A stretch of 64,000 nucleotides of DNA from Mycobacterium sp. IS-1590 (GTDB lineage: Bacteria; Actinomycetota; Actinomycetes; Mycobacteriales; Mycobacteriaceae): assembly GCF_001500025.1 (NCBI RefSeq), contig NZ_LQIW01000012.1, forward strand, positions 372,001-436,000. Reading direction: 5' to 3'. Shown here piece after piece: positions 28,220-38,815 of this stretch. How positions within the stretch are numbered: the first letter of the stretch is position 1; every line of letters starts with the position of its first letter. A model generated the notes under the pieces. That model was not told where the DNA came from. It saw only the letters and a list, made by a program, of their open reading frames with translations, and did not search any database. Both the position numbers and the translations under genes were made by a program.

Positions 28220-31200
28220 CTGACCACCACCAGCAGATCGCCGCCTTCGACCTGTTCTGTCTCCGCGACCGCGATGCGGGTCACCTTGCCTGCCTTGGGT
28301 GCGGTGATGGCGGCTTCCATCTTCATGGCCTCGATCGTGGCGATCGTCTGACCGGCCTGCACCTCGTCGTCGACGGCGACGCCGACGGTCACCACACCGG
28401 CGAAGGGCGCCGCGATGTGGTCGGGATTGGACTTGTCGGCCTTCTCTGCGGTGGGGATGTCGCTGGCGACGTTGCGGTCGCGCACGAGCACCGGACGCAG
28501 TTGGCCGTTGAGGATGCACATCACCGTGCGCATGCCGCGCTCGTCGGGATCGGAGATCGCCTCGAGCCCGATCAGCAGTTCGACTCCCCGCTCCAGCCGG
28601 ACCCGATGCTCCTCGTCGCTGCGCAGCCCGTAGAAGAACTGGTTCGCCGACAGGCTCGACGTGTCACCGTACTGCTCGCGGTGGGCCTCGAGTTCCTTTG
28701 TGGGGCCGGGGAACAGCAACCGGTTCAGCGCGGCCTGCCGTTTCGGGCCCGCCTGGGCGAGCACCGCTTCGTCCTCCTCGCTGAGTTCCTCCTGCGACTT
28801 GGCCGGCGCACGACCGGCCAGCGCCTTGGTGCGCAGCGGTTCGGGCCATCCGCCGGGCGGGTCGCCGAGTTCGCCGCGCAGGAAGCCGATCACCGAATCC
28901 GGAATGTCCAACCGCGCTGGGTCCGAGGCGAATTCATCGGCGCTGATGCCCGCCCCGAGCAGCGCCAGCGCGAGGTCGCCCACCACCTTCGACGACGGGG
29001 TCACCTTCACCAGCCGGCCCAGTACCCGGTCGGCAGCGGCGTAGTTGGCTTCGATCTCCTCGAAGCGGTCGCCGAACCCGAGCGCGATGGCCTGCTGGCG
29101 CAGGTTCGACAGCTGGCCGCCGGGGATCTCGTGGTGATACACCCGCCCCGTCGGAGAAGGAGGCCCAGACGCCACAACATCGAACGGCGCGTACACCTTT
29201 CGCAGCGCTTCCCAGTACGGCTCGAGGTCGCAGACCGCCTGCAGCGACAGCCCGGTGTCGTACTCGGTGTGCGCGGCCGCGGCCACGATCGAGCTCAGCG
29301 CCGGCTGGCTGGTGGTGCCGGCCAGCGGCGCCGACGCACCGTCGACGGCGCTCGCGCCCGCCTGCCACGCCGCCAGATACGTCGCCAACTGGCCGCCCGG
29401 GGTGTCGTGGGTGTGCACGTGCACGGGCAGATCGAACCGGCTGCGCAGCGCGCTGATCAACGTGTGCGCGGCGTGCGGGCGCAGCAGCCCGGCCATGTCC
29501 TTGATCGCCAGGACATGGGCGCCCGCGTCGACGATCTGCTCGGCGAGCTTCAGGTAGTAGTCCAGCGTGTAGAGGTTCTCGCCGGGGTCCGACAGGTCCC
29601 CGGTGTAGCTCATCGCGACTTCGGCCACCGCCGTGCCGGTTTCGCGTACCGCGTCGATGGCCGGGCGCATCGATTCGACGTTGTTGAGCGCGTCGAAGAT
29701 GCGGTAGATGTCGATGCCCGTCGCGGTCGCCTCGGCGACGAAGGCGTGGGTGACGGTCTCCGGATACGGGGTGTAGCCGACGGTGTTGCGGCCGCGTAGC
29801 AGCATCTGCAGGCAGATGTTCGGGACGGCTTCGCGCAGCGCGGCCAGCCGCTCCCACGGGTCTTCTTTCAAGAACCGAAGCGCCACATCGTAAGTCGCCC
29901 CGCCCCAGCATTCGAGCGAGAGCAGCTGCGGGGTCATCCGCGCGACGTAGGGCGCCACCATCAACAGCCCGGTGGTACGCACCCGGGTGGCCAGCAGCGA
30001 CTGATGGGCGTCGCGGAACGTCGTATCGGTGACCGCCAACGGTTTGGAGTCGCGCAGCCAGCGGGCGAACCCCTCGGGACCGAGTTCGGTGAGCAGTTGC
30101 CTGCTGCCGTCGGGCGCCGGCGCCTGCAGATCGATGTCGGGCAGCTTGTCCTGCGGGTACACCGACGCGGTTCGCGGGCCGTGCGGCTGATTGACCGTCA
30201 CGTCGGCCAGGTAGTTGAGGATCTTGGTGCCGCGGTCGGCGGGCGTTCTGGCGGTCAACAGATACGGGCGCTCGTCGATGAACGACGTGTTGACGCGTCC
30301 GGCCCGGAAGTCCGGATCGTTGACCACCGCTTGCAGGAACGGGATGTTCGTCGACACCCCGCGGATGCGGAACTCGGCCAGCGCGCGGCGGGCGCGCGCC
30401 ACCGCGGTGCCGAAGTCGCGTCCGCGGCACGTCAGCTTCACCAGCATCGAGTCGAAGTGCGCGCTGATCTCCGCGCCCAGGTGGGTGCCGCCGTCCAGCC
30501 GGATGCCCGCGCCGCCCGGGGTGCGGTATCCGGTGATGCGGCCGGTGTCGGGCCGAAAACCGTTGGCGGGGTCCTCGGTGGTGATCCGACACTGCAGCGC
30601 GAAACCACGCGGCGACGGCAGCGCCTCCTGGCTCAAGCCGAGGCTCTCGAGCGTCTCCCCATCGGCGATGCGCAACTGGCTGGACACCAGATCGACATCG
30701 GTGATCTCCTCGGTGACCGTGTGCTCGACCTGGATGCGCGGGTTGCACTCGATGAACACGTAATGGCCGCGCTCGTCGAGCAGGAACTCGACGGTGCCCG
30801 CGAACGTATAGCCGATCTGCCGGGCGAACGCGACCGCGTCCTGGCAAATCCGTTGTCGCAGTTCGTCTGAGAGGTTCGGGGCGGGCGCCAGCTCGATGAC
30901 CTTCTGGTGCCTGCGCTGCACGCTGCAGTCCCGTTCGAACAGGTGCATCACGTTGCCGTGGGTGTCGGCCAGGATCTGCACCTCGATGTGGCGGGGGTTG
31001 AGCACGGCCTGCTCGAGGTACAGCGTCGGGTCGCCGAACGCCGATTCGGCTTCGCGCGCCGCGGCATCGATCGCGTCGGCCAACGCGTCGATGTCGGCTA
31101 CCCGCCGCATCCCCCGGCCGCCGCCGCCGGACACCGCTTTGACGAACAACGGAAACTCCAGGGACTCCGCGGCGGCCATCAGCTCCTCGGCCGAGGCCGA

Positions 31201-31611
31201 CGGGGCCGACGAGTTGAGCACCGGCAGCCCGGCCGAGCGGGCCGCATCGATCGCCCGCGACTTGTTACCCGTCAGCTCGAGCACCTCGGCACTGGGCCCG
31301 ACGAAGGTGATCCCGGCCTGCGCGCACGCCGCCGCCAATGCCGGATTCTCCGACAGGAAGCCGTATCCCGGATAGACCGCGTCGGCTTCTGCATGCTGTG
31401 CGACCCGGATGATCTCCTCGACCGACAGGTAGGCCCGCACGGGGTGACCGGTCTCGCCGATCTGGTAGGACTCGTCGGCCTTCAGCCGGTGCACGCTGTT
31501 GCGGTCCTCGTACGGGTAGACCGCGACGGTGTCGATCCCCATCTCGTAGGCGGCCCGGAAAGCGCGGATCGCGATCTCGCCACGATTGGCGACCAGGACT
31601 TTAGAGATCAT
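28216..31611 (-). CDS. pyc: Pyruvate carboxylase
   Basis: Anaplerotic biotin enzyme that converts pyruvate and bicarbonate to oxaloacetate. The 1131-residue single chain has biotin carboxylase (about 1-450; [28 protein letters not shown]), carboxyltransferase (about 530-830; [18 protein letters not shown]), and a C-terminal biotinyl domain with the lysine in [11 protein letters not shown]. The order and length are those of standard Pyc. The start [18 protein letters not shown] is typical. Its stop codon is embedded in the apparent rsmD start. Confidence 0.98.
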   Translation of the reverse strand: MISKVLVANRGEIAIRAFRAAYEMGIDTVAVYPYEDRNSVHRLKADESYQIGETGHPVRAYLSVEEIIRVAQHAEADAVYPGYGFLSENPALAAACAQAGITFVGPSAEVLELTGNKSRAIDAARSAGLPVLNSSAPSASAEELMAAAESLEFPLFVKAVSGGGGRGMRRVADIDALADAIDAAAREAESAFGDPTLYLEQAVLNPRHIEVQILADTHGNVMHLFERDCSVQRRHQKVIELAPAPNLSDELRQRICQDAVAFARQIGYTFAGTVEFLLDERGHYVFIECNPRIQVEHTVTEEITDVDLVSSQLRIADGETLESLGLSQEALPSPRGFALQCRITTEDPANGFRPDTGRITGYRTPGGAGIRLDGGTHLGAEISAHFDSMLVKLTCRGRDFGTAVARARRALAEFRIRGVSTNIPFLQAVVNDPDFRAGRVNTSFIDERPYLLTARTPADRGTKILNYLADVTVNQPHGPRTASVYPQDKLPDIDLQAPAPDGSRQLLTELGPEGFARWLRDSKPLAVTDTTFRDAHQSLLATRVRTTGLLMVAPYVARMTPQLLSLECWGGATYDVALRFLKEDPWERLAALREAVPNICLQMLLRGRNTVGYTPYPETVTHAFVAEATATGIDIYRIFDALNNVESMRPAIDAVRETGTAVAEVAMSYTGDLSDPGENLYTLDYYLKLAEQIVDAGAHVLAIKDMAGLLRPHAAHTLISALRSRFDLPVHVHTHDTPGGQLATYLAAWQAGASAVDGASAPLAGTTSQPALSSIVAAAAHTEYDTGLSLQAVCDLEPYWEALRKVYAPFDVVASGPPSPTGRVYHHEIPGGQLSNLRQQAIALGFGDRFEEIEANYAAADRVLGRLVKVTPSSKVVGDLALALLGAGISADEFASDPARLDIPDSVIGFLRGELGDPPGGWPEPLRTKALAGRAPAKSQEELSEEDEAVLAQAGPKRQAALNRLLFPGPTKELEAHREQYGDTSSLSANQFFYGLRSDEEHRVRLERGVELLIGLEAISDPDERGMRTVMCILNGQLRPVLVRDRNVASDIPTAEKADKSNPDHIAAPFAGVVTVGVAVDDEVQAGQTIATIEAMKMEAAITAPKAGKVTRIAVAETEQVEGGDLLVVVS

Positions 31612-31646
31612 GGGCGATCACGCACGTACTTTAACCTCCGGGCGGA

Positions 31647-32279
31647 TCAGATCAGCGTGGACCAGTAGCTCCAGAAGCGCACGAGGATCAGCAGGAGCAG
31701 GCCGGTGAACCACAAGGTGACCAACGACCACCGCCACGTGTGGAGCACTCGCGCAACGGTGTTTCCGCGTTGTGGTGCGAGCGCGATGACCGCGACGACC
31801 ACCAACAACGGGATCGTCACCGCCCACACCACCATGCAGTACGGGCACAGCGCGCCGATGCGGTAGAGGCTCTGGAAGATGAGCCAGTGCACGAAGGCGG
31901 CACCCAACAGCGTGCCGACAGCCAGGCCGGCCCAGTACCAGCGCGGCAACTCGACCTTGGCGAGCGCGAGCACACCGGTCACCACCACGATCGTGAACGA
32001 GATGATGCCGATCAACGAGTTCGGAAAGCCGAGCGCGGACGCCTGCGGGGTGACCATCACCGAGCCGCAGGACAGCACCGGATTGAAGCTGCAGGACGGG
32101 GTGTACTGCGGATCGATCAGCAGCTCGATCTTCTCGACCGTCAGCGCGAGCGCGGCCGCAAGCCCCAGCACACCCGCGATGAGGATCCACACCGCGCTCG
32201 GACGTCCCACCGACGGGCCCGCCGGCTCATGGGCGGTGGGTTCGGACGGCTGGACGGCCCCGGGCGCGGCGAGCGTCAC
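31647..32279 (-). CDS. Vitamin K epoxide reductase-family protein
   Basis: Membrane oxidase that reoxidises a DsbA-type thiol oxidase with quinone as acceptor (Rv2968c-like). The 210-residue protein has five hydrophobic segments. It has the active CPYC motif near the fourth and the loop cysteine pair in CSFNPVLSC that relays electrons. The start is GTG at 32279, overlapping the DsbA-like stop as GTGA. The adjacent partner gene supports a complete disulfide-forming couple. Confidence 0.93.
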   Translation of the reverse strand: MTLAAPGAVQPSEPTAHEPAGPSVGRPSAVWILIAGVLGLAAALALTVEKIELLIDPQYTPSCSFNPVLSCGSVMVTPQASALGFPNSLIGIISFTIVVVTGVLALAKVELPRWYWAGLAVGTLLGAAFVHWLIFQSLYRIGALCPYCMVVWAVTIPLLVVVAVIALAPQRGNTVARVLHTWRWSLVTLWFTGLLLLILVRFWSYWSTLI

Positions 32280-33052
32280 GGCCTCGCCGGCTGGGTCGGA
32301 TCGGCGTTGGGCGGCGGCGCGCCGGCGTCCAGTGCGGGCACCTCGCCGACGATCTTCTCGATCTCGGCGATCAGCGCGTCGGGTGTCGACGGCGAGTAGT
32401 CCTCACCGTTGATCCGGATGGTCGGCGTCGAGTTGACCCCGCTCGCCTTGGCCAGACCCTTGACCATGTCGTTGAAGCGTCCCCCGTTGATGCAGGCCGG
32501 AACCTCACCGGTCACCCCTGCCTGACGGGCGACCTCGATCAGCCGGGCGTTGTCCGGGAAGGGTCCCACACCCTCGGGAGGCTGTTGCGCGAAGAGCGCG
32601 CCGTGGAACCGCCGAAACGCTTCCGTGTCCGCTTCGGCGACGCAGTAGCCGGCGTTGGCCGCGCGGGTCGAGTAGCCCTGTCCCGCCCGGTCGAGGATCG
32701 ACACCATGTTGTAGTCGACGGCCACCGCACCGCTGTCGATCAGCCGGTTGATCGTCGGGCCGAACTGCTTCTCGAAGTTCCCGCACGCCGGGCACAGGAA
32801 ATCCTCGTAGAGCGCCAGCACCGCTTTGGGCTCGGAGGTGCCCTCTTGGGTGATCACATTGCTCGACGCGACGCGGACCGCCCTGGTCTCGCCCTCACCG
32901 GGTTTGTCCTCTTTGGTCATCACGATGTAGAGCACCAGCGCGACCGCGAAGATCACGACGACGGCGGTCAGGCCGATCTGCACAGCCCGGTTCCGCCTGC
33001 GGTCGGCCGCCTTCAGGTCGTAGCGCGGGGTCTTCTTGGGTTTCGAGGCCAC
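32276..33052 (-). CDS. Membrane-anchored DsbA-like thiol oxidase
   Basis: A 258-residue protein with an N-terminal basic region and one transmembrane helix (about 24-46), followed by a thioredoxin-fold DsbA domain with CPAC (LCPACGNF). The cis-Pro loop occurs in NSTPTIRING. An additional cysteine pair (GYCVAE and PACING) may form a structural disulfide. It donates disulfides to exported proteins and is recharged by the adjoining VKOR-family protein; mycobacteria use this pair instead of DsbA/DsbB. Rv2969c orthologue. Confidence 0.93.
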   Translation of the reverse strand: MASKPKKTPRYDLKAADRRRNRAVQIGLTAVVVIFAVALVLYIVMTKEDKPGEGETRAVRVASSNVITQEGTSEPKAVLALYEDFLCPACGNFEKQFGPTINRLIDSGAVAVDYNMVSILDRAGQGYSTRAANAGYCVAEADTEAFRRFHGALFAQQPPEGVGPFPDNARLIEVARQAGVTGEVPACINGGRFNDMVKGLAKASGVNSTPTIRINGEDYSPSTPDALIAEIEKIVGEVPALDAGAPPPNADPTQPARP

Positions 33053-33087
33053 GCAGGTAAGAGTACCGGCGCGATTCCGCCGCCCCG

Positions 33088-34176
33088 TCAGCCGCGGGCC
33101 AGATGCGCGCGCAGCGCCGAGATGACCTCGGCCATCGCGGTGGCACTGTCACCGCCGAACGGGAAGAAGTTCGCGAAGCCGTGGATCAGCGATCCGAACT
33201 CCCGGTGGTCGACGCGAACGCCTGCGGCCCGCATGGCCTCGGCGTACTGCCTGCCTTCGTCGCGCAGCGGGTCGAAACCGGCGGTGATGATCAGCGTCGG
33301 CGCCAAGCCCGACAGGTCGTCGGCGAGCAACGGTGACACCCGTGGGTCGCCGGGATCGATCCCGCCGCTGAGGTATTTGTCGCGGAACCAGTCGATGTCG
33401 TCGCGCGTGAGGAAGTAGCCCTCGGAGAACAGCACCTGCGACCTGGTCGTGTCGCGGTAGTTGACGACCGGATACAGCAGGAACTGGAGGGCGGGTTGCG
33501 GTCCCTCGCTGCGGGCGCGGTGCGCGACGAGCGTGGCCTGGTTGCCGCCCGCGCTGTCACCGCCCACGGCGACGCGGTCGGGGTCGGCACCCAGTTCGGT
33601 GGCGTGTTCGCACGCCCAGCGGAAGGCGGCGTAGGCGTCGTCGGTGCCCGCGGGGGCGGGATGCTCGGGCGCCAGGCGGTAGTCGACGGACAGCACGTGC
33701 ATCTGCCCGCGGTGGCAGATCTCGCGGCACAGGTCGTCGTGCGAGTCGATGCTGCCGATGACCTGTCCGCCGCCGTGGAAGAAGACCAGCAGGGCTCCTT
33801 CATCGTCGACGGGCCGGTAATGACGCGCGCGGATCGTCCCGGCGGGTCCGGGAATCGACAGATCGGTCACCGACGCGACGGGGATGTTCTGCTTGAAACC
33901 AGCGGCCAGGGTTTCGAGTTGGCCACGGGCGGCGGCGACGCCGTCGGCGTTGACCAGACCGTCGATCCCGGTGAGTTTCTGTCCGGCGAGCATCAACTGC
34001 AGCGTCGTGTCCAGCGTGTTGCCGTCGATGCTGACCGTGCGGCGCCCGAGCAGGAGGCGCTTGACCGGCTCGGGGATCCGCGGCAACGCGCGAAGGGTGA
34101 CGCCTGCCGCGGTGTTGACCAGGGCTTCCTTGCGGGTAGGCCGCCACCGGTCATGGACTGGCAGACTTTGGGTCAT
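33088..34176 (-). CDS. lipN: HSL-family carboxylesterase LipN
   Basis: A 362-residue alpha/beta hydrolase of the hormone-sensitive lipase family. It has the oxyanion HGGG motif (FFHGGGQVIG), nucleophile Ser in GGDSAGGNQ, Asp in GFDPLRDEG and His in LIHGFANF. It should hydrolyse short- to medium-chain esters in the cytoplasm; no signal is seen. The ATG at 34176 is preceded by GAGGGAGA. It shares two bases with the start codon of the divergent aldo-keto reductase (sequence CATG), an unusually tight head-to-head arrangement. Confidence 0.92.
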   Translation of the reverse strand: MTQSLPVHDRWRPTRKEALVNTAAGVTLRALPRIPEPVKRLLLGRRTVSIDGNTLDTTLQLMLAGQKLTGIDGLVNADGVAAARGQLETLAAGFKQNIPVASVTDLSIPGPAGTIRARHYRPVDDEGALLVFFHGGGQVIGSIDSHDDLCREICHRGQMHVLSVDYRLAPEHPAPAGTDDAYAAFRWACEHATELGADPDRVAVGGDSAGGNQATLVAHRARSEGPQPALQFLLYPVVNYRDTTRSQVLFSEGYFLTRDDIDWFRDKYLSGGIDPGDPRVSPLLADDLSGLAPTLIITAGFDPLRDEGRQYAEAMRAAGVRVDHREFGSLIHGFANFFPFGGDSATAMAEVISALRAHLARG

Positions 34177-35005
34177 GGCTTCTCCCTCGATCACGTTGAA
34201 CGACGGTAATTCGATACCTCAGGTTGGACTCGGAGTTTGGCAGACCCCGCCCGAGGACACCGAACGCGCGGTCGCGACCGCACTGGAGGCCGGATACCGC
34301 CACATCGACACCGCCGCGGCGTACCAGAACGAACGTGAGGTGGGTGCGGCGCTCGAGAAGTCGGACGTTCCGCGCGGCGAGGTGTTCATCACCACCAAGC
34401 TGTGGAACTCCGATCAGGGTTACGACAGCACGCTGCGCGCCTTCGACAAGAGCATGAAGCGGCTGGGGCTCGACTACCTGGACCTCTACCTCATTCACTG
34501 GCCGATGCCGGCCAAGGGTGCGTTCGTCGAGACGTTCAAGGCCTTCGCGCACCTGCGTGAGCAGGGGCGCATCCGGTCGATCGGGGTGAGCAATTTCGAG
34601 CCCGAACACGTGCGCGAACTCGTCGACGCGACGGGAATCGTGCCCACGGTCAACCAGATCGAACTGCACCCGCTGCTACAGCAGGAACAGCTGCGCGAGG
34701 TGCACGCCCAGCTGGGCATCGCCACCGAGGCGTGGAGCCCGCTGGGCCAGGGCTCGCTGCTGAAGAACGACACCGTGGTCGCGGTCGCCGAGGCGCATGG
34801 CAAGACACCGGCCCAGGTGTTGATTAGGTGGCATATGCAGCTCGGCAATATAGTCATCCCGAAGTCGGTGACCCCCGAGAGAATCGTGAGTAACTTCGAC
34901 GTGTTCGATTTCGAGCTGAGCGAGCAGGACATGGCGTCCGTCTCGGCGCTCGGCGACGGAACTCGGTTGGGCCCCGATCCGCGAACATTCGAATTCACGG
35001 GGTAG
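34175..35005 (+). CDS. Aldo-keto reductase, first of two
   Basis: NADPH-dependent reductase with the (beta/alpha)8 AKR fold, 276 residues. The catalytic tetrad is visible: Asp and Tyr in [10 protein letters not shown], Lys in TTKLWN, His in LIHWP. The cofactor-binding [10 protein letters not shown] occurs near the C-terminus. The start [11 protein letters not shown] overlaps the lipN start; no ribosome binding site is evident, so the message may be leaderless. It is followed after 5 nt by a paralogue. The natural substrate is unknown. Confidence 0.93.
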   Translation: MASPSITLNDGNSIPQVGLGVWQTPPEDTERAVATALEAGYRHIDTAAAYQNEREVGAALEKSDVPRGEVFITTKLWNSDQGYDSTLRAFDKSMKRLGLDYLDLYLIHWPMPAKGAFVETFKAFAHLREQGRIRSIGVSNFEPEHVRELVDATGIVPTVNQIELHPLLQQEQLREVHAQLGIATEAWSPLGQGSLLKNDTVVAVAEAHGKTPAQVLIRWHMQLGNIVIPKSVTPERIVSNFDVFDFELSEQDMASVSALGDGTRLGPDPRTFEFTG

Positions 35006-35010
35006 GTGAA

Positions 35011-35862
35011 ATGACCGAAACGCCGGGCAATGCGGCCGCGGTTCCGACCGTCACGCTCAACGACGACCACACGATGCCGGTCTTCGGACTCGGCGTCGGC
35101 GAGCTGTCGGAGTCCGAGACCGAGGAGGCGGTGCTGGCGGCGCTCTCCGCCGGGTACCGGCTGATCGACACCGCCGCGTCGTACGGCAACGAGGAAGCGG
35201 TCGGACGGGCCATCAAGGCGTCCGGGGTGCCTCGCGACGAGATCTTCGTCACCACCAAGCTCGCCACTCCCGATCTGGGCTTCCAGTCGTCGCAGGACGC
35301 GCTGAAGGCCAGCCTGGGCAGGCTCGGGCTCGATTACGTCGACCTCTACCTCATCCACTGGCCCGCCGGCGAGCAGGGCAAGTACGTGGACAGCTGGGGC
35401 GGGTTGATGAAGCGCAAGGAGGTCGGCGACACGAAGTCGATCGGGGTGGCCAACTTCCACGCCGAGCACCTTTCGGACGTCATCGACCTGTCGTTCTTCA
35501 CCCCGGCGGTCAACCAGATCGAGCTGCATCCGCTGCTCAGCCAGGCCGAGCTGCGGGAGGTCAACGCCGGTTACGGCATCGTCACCCAGGCGTACGGCCC
35601 GCTGGGGGTCGGCCGCCTGCTGGAGAACGAGACGGTGACTACGGTGGCGCAGGCGCACGGCAAAACCCCGGCGCAGGTGCTCATCCGGTGGAACGTGCAG
35701 CTCGGCAACGCGGTCATCGCCCGCTCGTCGAAGCCCGAGCGCATCGCCTCGAACCTCGAGGTGTTCGACTTCGAGCTCACCGACGACGAGATGGCCTCAC
35801 TCAACGGCCTCGACGAGGGCACGCGGTTCCGCCCGGACCCCGAAACCTACACCGGCACATAG
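35011..35862 (+). CDS. Aldo-keto reductase, second of two (Rv2971-like)
   Basis: A 283-residue paralogue of the previous gene and the closer match to Rv2971. The tetrad is in [17 protein letters not shown] and LIHWP. The cofactor loop reads ARSSKPERI rather than PKS-x-x-x-ERI, as in Rv2971. AGGTGA lies just before the ATG. The two reductases form a bicistronic unit from tandem duplication. M. smegmatis has the same pair (AKR5-type enzymes). The substrate is not known from sequence. Confidence 0.94.
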   Translation: MTETPGNAAAVPTVTLNDDHTMPVFGLGVGELSESETEEAVLAALSAGYRLIDTAASYGNEEAVGRAIKASGVPRDEIFVTTKLATPDLGFQSSQDALKASLGRLGLDYVDLYLIHWPAGEQGKYVDSWGGLMKRKEVGDTKSIGVANFHAEHLSDVIDLSFFTPAVNQIELHPLLSQAELREVNAGYGIVTQAYGPLGVGRLLENETVTTVAQAHGKTPAQVLIRWNVQLGNAVIARSSKPERIASNLEVFDFELTDDEMASLNGLDEGTRFRPDPETYTGT

Positions 35863-35869
35863 CCCTTGG

Positions 35870-35898
35870 CGGGGCTCACCCCGGCCCCTTTTAGGGCC
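35870..35898. terminator. Double hairpin between convergent genes
   Basis: CGGGG-CTCA-CCCCG (35870-35883) and GGCCC-CTTTTA-GGGCC (35883-35898) lie in the 36-nt gap between the aldo-keto reductase stop and the nuclease stop. The stems are short and no T run follows outside them, so this is a weak bidirectional terminator candidate. Confidence 0.35.
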
Positions 35899-36606
35899 TC
35901 AGCCCGTCGGGCAGGTGGCGGCGGCGTCGCGCAGCGCGGTGGCCGACGGTGCGTCGATCGGCAGTCGGTATCCGCGCAGCACCGCGATGAACTGCATCGC
36001 GTACTGGCAGTGAAACGCCGCATTGGGCGGCATCCAGGTCGCGGGCTCCTGATCCCCCTTGTCCTGGTTGGCGTTTCCGGCCACCGCGATGAGGTTCGCT
36101 GGATCGTTGGCGAACCGGACGCGTAGGTCTTCTGGCCAGTTGCGCGCCCCGAGATCCCAGGCGAGCGCCAACGGCACTATATGGTCGATCTGCACTGCGG
36201 CCCCGGTCTTCTCGCCGCGGGTGAACGCGACGACGGCGTTGGTGTACGGGTCGTGCAGCGTTCCGGTCGCAACGGCGTCGGGACAGCGCTTGATCGACAC
36301 GAATGTCTTGTCGTCGAGGTCGCGATTGAGAATGTCGTTGCGGGTGTCGCAGCCGTTGTGCCCGCCGGGGGCCGAGTTGTCGTCGGTCCAGCTGTCCCCG
36401 AAAGCCGCTCTGCGATAGTCATATCCGCGAATTCGCAGCGGTATGACGGGAACGTCCACGAGAACGTCGACGCCGGGCGCCACGGTCGGGATGTCGGCGC
36501 GCGCGATGAATTGGGCCCGATCGCCCGCCGAGTTGACCGCCTGTACGGCGACGATCACCGCGATCGCGACGATCGTCGTCAGCCACAGCAGATGCCTGCG
36601 CTTCAT
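35899..36606 (-). CDS. Secreted HNH-type nuclease-like protein (DUF1524/GmrSD C-terminal)
   Basis: A 235-residue protein with an N-terminal hydrophobic signal or anchor (about 5-25). It has an HNH/DUF1524 core: QIDHIVPLALAWDLGA, then NDPANLIAVAGNANQDKGDQEPATW. The His, Asn and Asp residues fit a beta-beta-alpha metal nuclease. Export suggests it acts outside the cytoplasm. The Rv2972c orthologue has the same form. The ATG overlaps the recG stop as ATGA, so an exported nuclease is translationally coupled to a helicase gene. Nuclease activity is inferred. Confidence 0.85.
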   Translation of the reverse strand: MKRRHLLWLTTIVAIAVIVAVQAVNSAGDRAQFIARADIPTVAPGVDVLVDVPVIPLRIRGYDYRRAAFGDSWTDDNSAPGGHNGCDTRNDILNRDLDDKTFVSIKRCPDAVATGTLHDPYTNAVVAFTRGEKTGAAVQIDHIVPLALAWDLGARNWPEDLRVRFANDPANLIAVAGNANQDKGDQEPATWMPPNAAFHCQYAMQFIAVLRGYRLPIDAPSATALRDAAATCPTG

Positions 36607-38813
36607 GCCTTGTCCAGGAACTCGACGCGGTCGTCGCTGACGAACGGGGTGGCCAGCGCCGCCATACCCGGGTTGTCGGGATCGTCCTCGTACAACCGCG
36701 CGCAGAAGTCACGGGCCGTCAGGATGATGTCGAGGTGCTCCTGCAGCGACAGGAACCGGAGCGTGATCGCGCGACCGGATTGGTTGAAGCCCAACACATC
36801 TCCCTCCTGCCGCTCGTAGAGGTCGAGGTCGGCGAGCTTGAACCCGTCCAGGGTTGATGCGACGGCGGTCAGCCGGGCGCCGGCCTTGGAGCCCTGCGGG
36901 AGTCTGGTGACGAGCAAACACAGGCTCGGGTGCTGCCCGCGGCCGATCCGCCCGCGCAACTGGTGCAGCTGGCTGATGCCGAACCGGTCGGCGTCCATCA
37001 CGACCATCACCGTCGCGTTCGGCACGTCGACGCCGACCTCGATGACGGTGGTGCACACCAGCACGTCGATCTCGCCCGCGCGGAAGGCGGCCATCACGGC
37101 GTCCTTCTCGTCGGCGGGCAGCCTGCCGTGCATGAGCCCCAACCGCAGGCCCGCGAGCGGGCCGCGGCTGAGTCGGGCGAACAACTCGACGACCGTGATC
37201 GGCGGCGGACCACCCTCCTTGTCGTTGGCCGACTTGTCGTTCTCGTCGATCCGCGAGGCCACCACGTACGCCTGCCTGCCCTGGCTCACCTCTTCGGTGA
37301 TGCGTTGCCATACGCGTTCCAGCCAGCGCGGGTGCTCGCTGAGGAAGACGGTGTTGGTGGTGATCGGTTGCCTGCCCCGCGGCAGCTCGCGCAGCGTCGA
37401 GGTCTCCAGGTCGCCGTAATGGGTCAGGGCGACGGTGCGCGGTATCGGGGTGGCCGTCATCACCAATAGATGTGGTGTGACGCCCTCAGGGGCCTTGCCG
37501 CGCAACCGATCCCGTTGCTCCACGCCGAACCGGTGCTGCTCGTCGACGACCACCATGCCGAGGCGGTCGAACTCGACGGCGTCCTGCAGCAAGGCGTGGG
37601 TGCCGATGACGATGCCCGCCTCGCCGCCTGCTACCTCGTCGCGTACCGCGCGTTTCTGCTGCGCCGTCATTGATCCGGTCAGCAGCGCGATGCGGGTGGC
37701 ACCGTCCACACCACCGAGTTGGCCCGCCATCGCCAGTGGGCCGAGAACGGCGCGGATCGAGCGGGCATGTTGTGCGGCAAGGACTTCGGTGGGTGCGAGC
37801 AGTGCGCACTGATAGCCGGCGTCGACCATCTGCAGCATCGCCAGCACCGAGACGATCGTCTTACCCGAACCCACTTCACCCTGCAGCATGCGGTTCATCG
37901 GTCGAGTGCTTGCCAGCTCCTCGGAGATGACGTCGAGCACGTCCTTTTGGCCGTCGGTCAATTCGAACGGCAGCTGTTCGCGCATGGCGCCGACGAGCCC
38001 GTCGTCACGACGCTCGGCGGGCGGACCCGACTCGCTGCGCTCGCCGTGACGTCGACCGACCAGTGCCCATTGCAGACCGATGGCCTCGTCGTAGGTCAGA
38101 CGTGCGATGGCCGCGTCCCGGGCGGCCGACCTCTCAGCGGTGTGGATCGCCCGCAGCGCCTGATCCTCGGTGATCAAACCGTGTTGTCGGAGAAAGGCTT
38201 TCGGTAGCGGTTCGGGGATGGGATCCAACACGTCGAGCACTTGACGCACACAGGCGTAGATCTCCCAGGTCTGGACCTTCTTGTTGGCGGGATAGATCGG
38301 GAAGAAGTCGCGTTCGAATGCCGCCAACAGGTCCTCACCGGTGGCCCCCGATGCTTCGGCGATCGCCTTGAGCGATCTGGACCCCCGCACACCGCCGGTC
38401 TCGTGCAGCACGAGGAATGCCGGATGGGTCAGCTGCATGGTGCCCTTGAAGTAGCCGACCTCCCCCGACAGCATCACCTTCGCACCTTCGACCAACTGCT
38501 TCTTGAGGTACTTGACGTTGAAGAACGTCGCGGTCACCTTCGGTGTTCTGTGCCCGAGGGTGACGACGAGGTACTCGCGGCGGGGTTGCCGGTTCGTCAA
38601 CTTCAGGTCCGCCTTGGTGATGGTGTCGACGAACGTGACGTGGACGCCCTCTTCGAGCTCCTCACCCTCGCCGGCCGTCGTCATCTCGTCGCTGTACTTG
38701 CGGGGATAGTGGCGCAGCAGATCGTTGACCGTGTGGATGCCGAAGTGCTCGGCGAGTGGGTCGGCGGCCTTCTTGCCGAGCACGAAGTCGAGACGGTCGG
38801 ACAACGTCGCCAC
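36603..38813 (-). CDS. recG: ATP-dependent DNA helicase RecG
   Basis: Helicase that reverses stalled forks and branch-migrates Holliday junctions. The 736-residue protein has the N-terminal wedge/OB domain (about 1-250), Walker A in LLQGEVGSGKTIV, the DEQH box in VVVDEQHRFG, and motif VI HQLRGRIGRGQH. The GTG at 38813 starts (M)ATLSDRLDFVLG, matching M. tuberculosis RecG. The open frame continues upstream but is only the shadow of the preceding gene. It starts 2 nt after the DAK-like stop. Confidence 0.97.
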   Translation of the reverse strand: MATLSDRLDFVLGKKAADPLAEHFGIHTVNDLLRHYPRKYSDEMTTAGEGEELEEGVHVTFVDTITKADLKLTNRQPRREYLVVTLGHRTPKVTATFFNVKYLKKQLVEGAKVMLSGEVGYFKGTMQLTHPAFLVLHETGGVRGSRSLKAIAEASGATGEDLLAAFERDFFPIYPANKKVQTWEIYACVRQVLDVLDPIPEPLPKAFLRQHGLITEDQALRAIHTAERSAARDAAIARLTYDEAIGLQWALVGRRHGERSESGPPAERRDDGLVGAMREQLPFELTDGQKDVLDVISEELASTRPMNRMLQGEVGSGKTIVSVLAMLQMVDAGYQCALLAPTEVLAAQHARSIRAVLGPLAMAGQLGGVDGATRIALLTGSMTAQQKRAVRDEVAGGEAGIVIGTHALLQDAVEFDRLGMVVVDEQHRFGVEQRDRLRGKAPEGVTPHLLVMTATPIPRTVALTHYGDLETSTLRELPRGRQPITTNTVFLSEHPRWLERVWQRITEEVSQGRQAYVVASRIDENDKSANDKEGGPPPITVVELFARLSRGPLAGLRLGLMHGRLPADEKDAVMAAFRAGEIDVLVCTTVIEVGVDVPNATVMVVMDADRFGISQLHQLRGRIGRGQHPSLCLLVTRLPQGSKAGARLTAVASTLDGFKLADLDLYERQEGDVLGFNQSGRAITLRFLSLQEHLDIILTARDFCARLYEDDPDNPGMAALATPFVSDDRVEFLDKA

Positions 38814-38815
38814 GG

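Noticed and set aside
28934..30847. 637-codon minus-strand frame within pyc
   Set aside because: It is a same-strand shifted frame inside a full-length pyruvate carboxylase and is Arg/Gly-rich without motifs.
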